Positions 1 to 6,900 of a DNA stretch of 64,000 nt are shown piece by piece. The stretch spans positions 124,001 to 188,000 of the forward strand of contig NZ_JAJNOC010000010.1 in NCBI RefSeq assembly GCF_021044825.1, read 5' to 3'. Source of the stretch: Massilia phyllostachyos (GTDB taxonomy: Bacteria; Pseudomonadota; Gammaproteobacteria; Burkholderiales; Burkholderiaceae_D). The position numbers and the translations under genes were made by a program. The notes under the pieces are model-generated. The model did no database searches. It was given only the letters and a program-made list of their open reading frames with translations, and was not told where the DNA came from. Position 1 is the first letter of the stretch; every line of letters starts with the position of its first letter.

Positions 1-324
1 CGCCATTTCGAGTTCGTACAGGCGCAGCAGGGTCGCTTCGTCGTCGACGATCAGCACGCGCCGGCGTCCGGCCGGCGCCGCCGTCGCGGCGGCGGGCGGA
101 GGCGCGACCGCGGCGCGGCGCTGGTCGAGCACCCGCTGGATCGACGCCATGACGATGCGGCGGTGCCCGCCGGCGGTCTTCCAGGCCTGCAAGGTGCCGT
201 TTTCGACCCAGAGCTGGATGGTGCGATGGGATACCCCGATGAGGTCGGCCGCCTGCCGCGTGGAGCAGAAGGCGCTGGGGTCAATGGGCGCGTCGGCGAG
301 GGCTTGGTCATCGATAGGTTTCAT
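1..324 (-). CDS. Response regulator with N-terminal excisionase-type HTH (partial, 3' end outside window)
   Basis: The ATG lies at 324 and the frame stays open for 108 codons to the window edge, so the C-terminus is missing. Residues about 17-62 form a MerR/excisionase-like helix-turn-helix: residues 20-39 read CSTRQAADLIGVSHRTIQLW, followed by a TAGGHRRI wing typical of HTH_17 proteins. An Ala/Pro-rich linker (about 66-80) leads into RRRVLIVDDEATLLRLYELE, the start of a CheY-like receiver domain with its acidic pair (DD). The order DNA-binding first, receiver second is the reverse of OmpR or NarL regulators. From this, a phosphorylation-controlled DNA-binding protein is inferred. The phospho-Asp and any further output domain lie outside the window, and no partner kinase is visible. 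Confidence 0.85.
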   Translation of the reverse strand, partial: MKPIDDQALADAPIDPSAFCSTRQAADLIGVSHRTIQLWVENGTLQAWKTAGGHRRIVMASIQRVLDQRRAAVAPPPAAATAAPAGRRRVLIVDDEATLLRLYELEMA

Positions 325-432
325 ATTTATCGATTTTACTGTTTCACCCGCTCGAGTCAAGTGCTATTCAGAAATAAATAAGTGAAACTCCATAAACGGT
401 CGGCAAATTCGCCACGGAAGGGGTTTGGTAGG

Positions 433-529
433 GGGTGTGAAAAAACCGCCAGGGCAAGGCGCGCCGTCGAAGACAGTACACTTGTACGGCGAGACGGCGC
501 AACGCCACCATGGCGGAATTTTCACACCC
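433..529. repeat. 97-base imperfect palindromic repeat, copy 1
   Basis: The element starts GGGTGTGAAAA and ends TTTTCACACCC, so its termini are inverted repeats. Inside, the two halves also pair imperfectly (CCGCCA near the left end, TGGCGG near the right), with a GTACACTTGTAC palindrome at the centre. A second copy of about 80% identity by eye lies in opposite orientation at 26497-26594. It carries no convincing gene. It sits downstream of tctA, where a folded RNA could protect or end that transcript. A MITE-like or REP-like intergenic element fits best. Confidence 0.8.
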
Positions 530-531
530 TC

Positions 532-561
532 GTAGGGTGGGCAATCCTTTGCCCACCCTAC
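532..561. repeat. GTAGGGTGG palindrome, copy 1
   Basis: A perfect inverted repeat with 13-base arms (GTAGGGTGGGCAA and TTGCCCACCCTAC) around TCCT. No T-run follows in either direction, so it is not a classical terminator. A related palindrome with the same GTAGGGTGG edge lies at 63236-63259. Such GTAGGGTGG palindromes are commonly scattered in intergenic DNA of proteobacteria. Confidence 0.75.
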
Positions 562-564
562 AAC

Positions 565-584
565 GGCGTGGCGCAGGCCACGCC
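565..584. repeat. Short inverted repeat downstream of tctA
   Basis: Perfect 8-base arms GGCGTGGC and GCCACGCC enclose a 4-base loop, 13 bases after the tctA stop codon. Together with the next two palindromes it forms a stack of three potential hairpins at the end of the tct transcript. Without a U-run it would act as an RNA-stabilising stem or a weak terminator. Confidence 0.5.
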
Positions 585-596
585 GCCGGAGGACGA

Positions 597-2099
597 TTAC
601 TCTTCCTGGAACGCTTCTTCGCGCTTCTTGCGCAGCGAAGGCAGCAGCACGACGATCAGGGCCAAAGCCGCCATCGCCAGCATCACGGCGCTGATCGGGC
701 GGGTCACGAACACCGTCGGGTCGCTGTGCGAGAGCAGCAGCGCGCGGCGCAGGTATTCTTCCATCATCGGGCCGATGATGTAACCGAGCAGCATCGGCGC
801 CGGTTCCGCGCCCAGCTTGGCGCAGATGTAGCCGAACAGGCCGAACAGCGCCATCAGGTAGACGTCGAACTCGTTGTTGTTCAGGCTGAACACGCCGATC
901 GCGCAGAACATCAGGATCGCCGGGAACAGGCGGTGGTAGGGCACCATGATCATCTTGATCCACAGGCCGATCATCGGCAAATTCAGCACCACCAGGAACA
1001 GGTTACCGAACCACATCGACACGATCAGGCCCCAGAACAGGGCCGGCTGCTCGGTCATCACGGCCGGACCCGGCTGGATGCCCTGGATGATCATCGCGCC
1101 GATCATCAGCGCCATCACCGGGTTGGAGGGAATACCCAGGGTCAGCATCGGGATGAAGGAGGTCTGGGCGCCGGCGTTGTTCGCCGCTTCCGGCGCCGCC
1201 ACGCCTTCGATCGCGCCCTTGCCGAAGTTCTTCGCATTGGGCGAGACCTTCTTCTCGATCGAGTAGGAGGCGAACGACGCCAGCATGGCGCCGCCACCCG
1301 GCAGGATGCCGAGGGCCGAGCCGAGCGCGGTGCCGCGCAGGACCGGCGCGATGATGCGCTTGAAGTCTTCCTTGTTCAGCATCAGGCCCTTGACCTTGCC
1401 CATCATGAGGCTGCGGTCCTCGTCGTGCTCGAGATTGCGGATGATTTCGCCGATGCCGAACATGCCCATCGCGACGATCACGAAGTTGATCCCGTCGGCC
1501 AGCTCCGGCAGGTCGAAGGTATAGCGCTGGGCGCCGGAGTTGACGTCGGTGCCGATCAGGCCGAGCAGCAGGCCCAGCAGCACCATGCCGATGGCATTGA
1601 GCAGCGAGCCGCTGGCCAGCACCACCGAAGCTACCAGCCCGAGCACCATCAGCGAGAAGTATTCGGCCGGGCCGAACTTCAACGCCAGGTCGGCCAGCGG
1701 CGGCGCGAACAGCGCCAGCAGCACGGTGGCGACCGTGCCGGCGAAGAAGGAGCCGAGGGCGGCGGTGGCCAGCGCCTTGCCGGCCTGGCCGTTGCGCGCC
1801 ATCTTGTAGCCGTCCAGCGCCGTCACCACGGACGAGGATTCGCCCGGCAGGTTGACCAGGATCGCGGTGGTGGAGCCGCCGTACTGCGCGCCGTAGTAGA
1901 TACCGGCCAGCATGATGAGGGCCGAGATCGGCGGCAGGCCGAAGGTGGCCGGCAGCAGCATCGCGATCGTCGCGATCGGGCCCAGGCCCGGCAGCACGCC
2001 CACCGCCGTGCCGACGAAGACGCCGACCAGGCAGTAGAACAGGTTAGTCAGGGTGAAGGCCGTTTCCAGGCCCAGTCCCAGGTTGGCGAAGATTTCCAT
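597..2099 (-). CDS. tctA: Tripartite tricarboxylate transporter, large permease TctA
   Basis: A 500-residue integral membrane protein, the usual length for TctA. It forms the main channel of the TTT uptake system, which moves citrate-like or other carboxylates across the inner membrane using an ion gradient. The N-terminal GVLPGLGPIATIAMLLPATF and the later GILPGGGAMLASFASY are the glycine/proline signature segments of the family, and YGGSTTAILVNLPGE is also typical. The polypeptide is almost entirely hydrophobic helices and ends with a charged tail (RKKREEAFQEE). It is the last gene of tctCBA, starting 6 bases after tctB. The substrate depends on TctC and cannot be read here. Confidence 0.95.
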   Translation of the reverse strand: MEIFANLGLGLETAFTLTNLFYCLVGVFVGTAVGVLPGLGPIATIAMLLPATFGLPPISALIMLAGIYYGAQYGGSTTAILVNLPGESSSVVTALDGYKMARNGQAGKALATAALGSFFAGTVATVLLALFAPPLADLALKFGPAEYFSLMVLGLVASVVLASGSLLNAIGMVLLGLLLGLIGTDVNSGAQRYTFDLPELADGINFVIVAMGMFGIGEIIRNLEHDEDRSLMMGKVKGLMLNKEDFKRIIAPVLRGTALGSALGILPGGGAMLASFASYSIEKKVSPNAKNFGKGAIEGVAAPEAANNAGAQTSFIPMLTLGIPSNPVMALMIGAMIIQGIQPGPAVMTEQPALFWGLIVSMWFGNLFLVVLNLPMIGLWIKMIMVPYHRLFPAILMFCAIGVFSLNNNEFDVYLMALFGLFGYICAKLGAEPAPMLLGYIIGPMMEEYLRRALLLSHSDPTVFVTRPISAVMLAMAALALIVVLLPSLRKKREEAFQEE

Positions 2100-2105
2100 G
2101 CTGGG

Positions 2106-2570
2106 TCAGCCTCCGGTGAGCCAGGGGCCGACGATCGGCATCGGCAGGTTGAGCAGCTTGACGAACAGGCCGACCGAGAAGGCGGTCAGGCCGATCGCCA
2201 GCAGCAGGGTCGGGACCAGCTTGAACTTCGGGCTGGCCCAGGCGCTCAGCATGATCAGCACGAAGGCGGCGACTGCCAGGCCGGCGCCGCGCATCAGGAA
2301 GCCGAACAGCAGCACGGCGCCGAGGATGATGGCGATGTCCTTGACGTGGATGCGGCCGACGCCTTCGCCGTGGCCGATGAAGGAACGGACCACGCCGACC
2401 AGGCCGACCAGCGCCAGCAGCCAGCCGAGGGCGACCGGGAAGTAGGCCGGGCCCATGCGGCCGGCGGTGCCCATTTCGAGCTCCCAGCCGAGATACACGG
2501 CGGCCAGGCCGAAGAACATGAAGATGATGCCGATCCAGAAATTCTTCGGATGGCGGACGATGGAAGTCAC
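2106..2570 (-). CDS. tctB: Tripartite tricarboxylate transporter, small permease TctB
   Basis: A small membrane protein of the TTT system that pairs with TctA. I take the GTG at 2570 (154 residues, VTSIVRHPKNFW) because AAGGGG lies at proper distance before it. The upstream ATG at 2615 would add 15 residues (MACAAFSHTGNKGFA) that resemble no signal or membrane segment and has no good ribosome site. Four hydrophobic segments are visible: about 11-31, 42-60, 77-92 with 96-116, and 123-140. It lies between tctC and tctA on one transcript. Confidence 0.9.
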   Translation of the reverse strand: MTSIVRHPKNFWIGIIFMFFGLAAVYLGWELEMGTAGRMGPAYFPVALGWLLALVGLVGVVRSFIGHGEGVGRIHVKDIAIILGAVLLFGFLMRGAGLAVAAFVLIMLSAWASPKFKLVPTLLLAIGLTAFSVGLFVKLLNLPMPIVGPWLTGG

Positions 2571-2657
2571 TGCGAACCCCTTGTTACCTGTGTGTGAAAA
2601 CGCTGCGCAGGCCATCGAGGGCGCTGCGCAGCGGACGTGCTGTGCAAGAGCGGAGGA

Positions 2658-3635
2658 TCAGTCGGCGTACTGGCCGGCCTTGGTGATGATCGGACCCCAG
2701 CGGTCGATTTCCGCCTTCACGTGGGCGCGCAGGGCTTCCGGACGGGCGCGGTTGTCCGCCACCGGTTCGGTGCCGAGGTCGGCGAAGCGCTGCTTGACGG
2801 TCGGGTCCTTCAGCGCCGTGCGCAGCGCGTTCGAGAGCTGGTCGACGATCGGCTTCGGCGTGCCCTTCGGCGCGTACATGCCGTGCCAGACGGCGACTTC
2901 GAAGCCCGGCAGGCCGGCTTCGTTCATGGTCGGCACGTTCGGCATCGAGGCCAGGCGGGTCTTGGTGGTGACGCCGTAGACCTTGACCTTGCCGCCCTTG
3001 ATCTGGCTGGTGGTGTTGGTGGTCTGGTCGCACATGATGTCGACCTGGCCGCCCAGCATGTCGTTCATCGCCGGGCCGGTGCCTTTATAGGGGACGGTGG
3101 TGAGGTCGACGCCGATCGCGGTCTGGAACAGCATGCCGCACAGGTGCGAGGCCGAGCCCAGGCCGGCGTTGGCGTAGGTGACCTTGTCCTTGTTCGCCTT
3201 GACGTAGGCGAGCAGTTCCTTGAAGTCCTTGGCCGGGAAGTTGGCGCGCGCGATCAGGGTCATCGGCACGTCGGTGACCAGGCCGATCGGCTCGAAGCTG
3301 TCGATCGCGTTGTAGCTCAGCTTGCGGTACAGGGCCGGGGCGGTCGAGTGGCCGATGTGGTGCAGGAAGATGGTGTAGCCGTCCGGCGCGGCCTTGGCCA
3401 CGCGCGCGGCGCCGATGGTGCCGCCGGCGCCGCCGACGTTTTCCACGATGATCTGCTGCTTCAGGGTCGTGCCCATCGACTGGGCGACCAGGCGCGCCAC
3501 GGTGTCGGTCGGTCCGCCGGCGGCGAAGGGCACGATCATCGTGATGGTTTTCGTCGGGTAGTTCTGGGCATGGGCGCCGACCGCGGCGCAGGCCAGGGCA
3601 ATGGCTGCGACGGAGCGCAGGAAGGTGGTTTTCAT
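2658..3635 (-). CDS. tctC: TctC/Bug-family periplasmic binding protein
   Basis: A 325-residue periplasmic solute-binding protein that delivers a carboxylate to TctAB. The signal peptide is MKTTFLRSVAAIALACAAVG with cleavage after AHA. The mature part has the Bug-family hallmarks YPTKTITMIVPFAAGGPTD (first binding loop) and AAPDGYTIFLHHIGH. The ATG at 3635 is chosen over the one at 3644 because AGAGG lies 9 bases before it, while it would directly touch the upstream ATG. It is the first gene of tctCBA. Betaproteobacteria often carry many orphan Bug proteins, but this one is linked to its own permeases. No TctDE two-component system lies nearby. Confidence 0.95.
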   Translation of the reverse strand: MKTTFLRSVAAIALACAAVGAHAQNYPTKTITMIVPFAAGGPTDTVARLVAQSMGTTLKQQIIVENVGGAGGTIGAARVAKAAPDGYTIFLHHIGHSTAPALYRKLSYNAIDSFEPIGLVTDVPMTLIARANFPAKDFKELLAYVKANKDKVTYANAGLGSASHLCGMLFQTAIGVDLTTVPYKGTGPAMNDMLGGQVDIMCDQTTNTTSQIKGGKVKVYGVTTKTRLASMPNVPTMNEAGLPGFEVAVWHGMYAPKGTPKPIVDQLSNALRTALKDPTVKQRFADLGTEPVADNRARPEALRAHVKAEIDRWGPIITKAGQYAD

Positions 3636-3967
3636 CGGTGTCATCCTCTAACTCGTTGGCTACGATTTTGTAATAGGGGGCGATGTCGGCCGCTACCTGG
3701 ACCGTGTGCATACGCAGGGCTTGTTATACCGGCAAAAAGTTTGATTTGCAACTACGTGGAAACCCGTATTGCATGCTTGCCAAGGATGAAATGAAACAGG
3801 CTCTCGCGCTCGGCTCATGCGCAGTGGATGGACGCGCACGGGTATTGACGGGTTGTTGACAGAAAGATACAGGACACGACACACTCCCGATGAGCTTGAC
3901 CTTCGCCAAGCGCGCAGCGCGCGCACGGCCTTAGGTTGGCAATCTTGTCGAACGGCCGGGAGGGAAA
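3636..3967. other. Intergenic region between divergent tctC and the macroglobulin gene
   Basis: About 330 bases without a credible gene. It holds the tctC promoter, and on the plus strand TTGACG (3845-3850) and TTGACA (3856-3861), which could serve as -35 boxes for the macroglobulin gene, but neither has a good -10 at 16-18 bases. No clear operator palindrome was found. Confidence 0.5.
3723..3751 (-). promoter_or_regulatory. Probable sigma-70 promoter of tctCBA
   Basis: On the minus strand TTGCAA (-35, 3746-3751) is followed by exactly 17 bases and TATAAC (-10, 3723-3728). It lies 88 bases upstream of the tctC start in otherwise gene-free sequence. This is one of the clearest promoter matches in the window. 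Confidence 0.6.
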
Positions 3968-6900
3968 ATGCGTGTTGTGAATCGGTGGGCCGCGGCCCTG
4001 CTCATGCTTGCCTGTGCGGCGCAGGCGGTGGCGCAGGAGCCCGCGGTGGAACACTTCAATCCCCTGGGCCAGGCCAAGGCGGTGCGCCAGGTGACGGCGC
4101 GCTTCGCCACGCCGATGGCCGCCTTCGGCGACCCGCGCGCGCCAATGCCCTTCGAGGTCGTTTGCGACCGCCCCGGCGCCGGGCGCTGGATCGACGACCG
4201 CAACTGGAGCTGGGATTTCGACAAGGACCTCCCGGGCGCCAGTTCCTGCCGCTTCCGCCTGCGCGCGGACGCACGCGACCTGGCCGGCAGGCCGCTCGGC
4301 GGGCGGCGCGAGTTCGTGTTCAGCACCGGCGGCCCGGCCGTGCTGCGCAGCGAGCCGCGCGAGGGCGAGCGCATCGACGAGGGGCAGATCTTCCTGCTCG
4401 GCCTGGACGCGGCGGCCACGCCGGCCTCGGTCGTGCAGCACGCCTGGTGCCGGGCGGACGGCGTCAATGAGAAGATCGGCGTGCGTATCATTGAAGGAGA
4501 ACCGCGCAAGACCCTGCTGGAAGCGCGCAAGGACTTCGTCAAGCGCCATGCGGCGGTGGTGGCGCTCCAGTGCCGCCGCACCTTGCCGGCCGGCGCCGAC
4601 ATGGCCCTGGTGTGGGGCAAGGGCATCGCGGCGCCGAACGGCGTGGCGGTGGCCGAGGACCAGGAGCTGTCCTTCAGCGTCCAGCGCGCATTCCACGCGG
4701 CGCTGCGCTGCGAGCGCACCAATACCCGCGCGGGCTGCATTCCCTTCCTGCCGGTGCGCGCCGAATTCAGCGCGCCGGTGCCTGCCGAGCACCTGCGGCA
4801 GCTCGTGCTGGAAGAACGCAATGCCAAAGGCGCCGTCAAACGCCACGCGCCGGAATTCGGCGACGAGGCGAAGAGCGGCTTCGCCGATTCGGTGCGTTTC
4901 CCCGGCCCCTTCGCGGAACTGTCTACCCTGACCCTGCGCGTGCCCTTGGCGCTGCGCGACGACGCCGGGCGGACGCTGGCCGCGCCCTTGAAGCGCCCGA
5001 GCGTGAAGGTCGACCGCCAGCCGCCCCTGATCAAGTTTGCCGCGCCCTTCGGCATCATCGAGGCGAAAGGAGATCGCCTGCTGCCGGTCACCGTGCGCAA
5101 CGTCGAGCCGGCGATTGCCGCCGCAGTGCGTAGCAGCGGCGCCAGCGTGCGCATCGAGCGCGAACAGGACGTGATGCGCTGGCTTGGGCAGCTGAACGTC
5201 GGCGGCAGCGATCCGTGGAATCAATACGAACAATCCGGCCACAGTCTCGACGTCTCGATCCTGAACCGCAAGGCGGACGGCCAGGTCGAGCGCTTCGCCT
5301 TGCCGAAGCCGAACGGCCGCCGCGCCTTCGAGGTGATCGGCATCCCGCTGCGCAAGCCCGGCTTCTACGTGGTCGAGCTGAGCAGCCCGCAACTGGGCCG
5401 CGCCCTGAACGACAAGCCGCGCACCGCCTATGTGCGCAGCGCCGCCCTGGTCACCAACCTGGCGGCGCACCTGAAGCGCGGCGCCGAGTCTTCGCTGGTG
5501 TGGGTCACTTCGCTCGACAAGGGGCGGCCGGTGGCGAAGGCCCAGGTGGCGGTGCGCGATTGCGCCGGGAAGCCGCTGTGGACCGGCGTGACCGGCGCGG
5601 ACGGCATCGCGCGTATCCCGCAGGAGCTGGCGCGCGCCAAGTGCGGCGACAACTTGTTCGTCAGCGCCCGCAGCGGCGAGGATTTCACCTTCACCCTGTC
5701 GAGCTGGCAGAAAGGCATCGAGCCCTGGCGCTTCCAGCTGCCGCAGGGAAGCCTGGACGACGACCCGCGCATCGTCGCGACCGTATTCGACCGCACCCTG
5801 CTGCGCGCCGGCGAGACGGTGCACATGAAGCACTTCCTGCGCCGCCATGGCGGGAACACCGGCCTGTCCCTGGCGGCTCGCGGCGCGGCGGCGCCGGAGG
5901 CCGTAATCAATCACGAGGGCAGCGGCGACAAGGTCACGCTGCCCCTGGGCTGGGATGCGGCCGGCCAGGCGCATAACGAATGGACCATCCCGGCGCAGGC
6001 GAAGCTGGGCAGCTACCAGGTGCTCGTCGGCGGCCAGGTGGCGGGCGAATTCCGGGTCGAGCAGTTCCGCGTGCCGACCATGAAGGCGATCCTGAAGCCG
6101 CCCGCGCAGCCACCCGTGGGTGCGCAGAAGGTCACCATCGACGCCCAGGTCAACTACCTGAACGGCGGGCCGGCCGGGCAGGCGCCGGTCACGCTGCGCA
6201 GCACGGTGGAGGAACGCGGCGTCTCGTTCGATGGCTATGAAGGTTTCAGCTTCGGTGGCGGCGACGTCAAGGAGGGCATCGAGCAGCTGGGGAACGACGA
6301 GTATGCCGACGAGGAGCCGGATGAGGAAGCGCCCACGGAAGGCGCGCGCCAGGGCGAGGCGCCCGCGGTGCGCAAACTGACGCTGGACCGCAACGGCGCC
6401 GCGCGCATCCTGCTGGACGCGCCGCCCCTGAGCGACCGCCCGCGCACGCTGCTGGCGGAACTGAGCTGGCAGGACGCCAATGGCGAGACCCTGAGCGCCT
6501 CGACCCGCGTGCCTCTGTGGCCGGCGGCGGTGGCGGTCGGGATCAAGTCCGGCGAATGGATGAATCGCGAGCGCATCCGCTTCCAGGTGGCGGTGCTCAA
6601 GGTGGACGGCACGCCGGCGGCGAACAGCGAAGCGGCGGTGGACTTCTTCCAGCGCGAGACCCATTCGCACCGCCGGCGCCTGGTGGGCGGCTTCTACGCC
6701 TACGAATCGAGCAGCGAGATCAAGCGCGTGGCGGGCAGCTGCCGCGGCCGCACCGATGCGCGCGGCCTGCTGGCCTGCGACCTGCCGGCGCCGGCCGAGG
6801 GCAACATCATCCTGCGCGCCAGCAGCGTTGACGCCGAGGGACGCACCGCGCTGGCGCAGCAGGAAATTTACGTGGCCGGCAAGCGCGACGACTGGTTCGA

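Noticed and set aside
433..529. CRISPR-like repeat
   Set aside because: Only one copy per site, no spacers and no cas gene.
532..561. Rho-independent terminator for tctA
   Set aside because: The stem is perfect but no T-run follows on the minus strand, so I kept it as a repeat.
510..2597. 695-codon plus-strand open frame
   Set aside because: It is the antisense of tctA and tctB, rich in His, Gln, Arg and Asp without any domain. GC-rich coding DNA yields such frames.
3815..6670. 951-codon minus-strand open frame
   Set aside because: Antisense of the macroglobulin gene, low-complexity His/Arg/Ala composition, no start signal.
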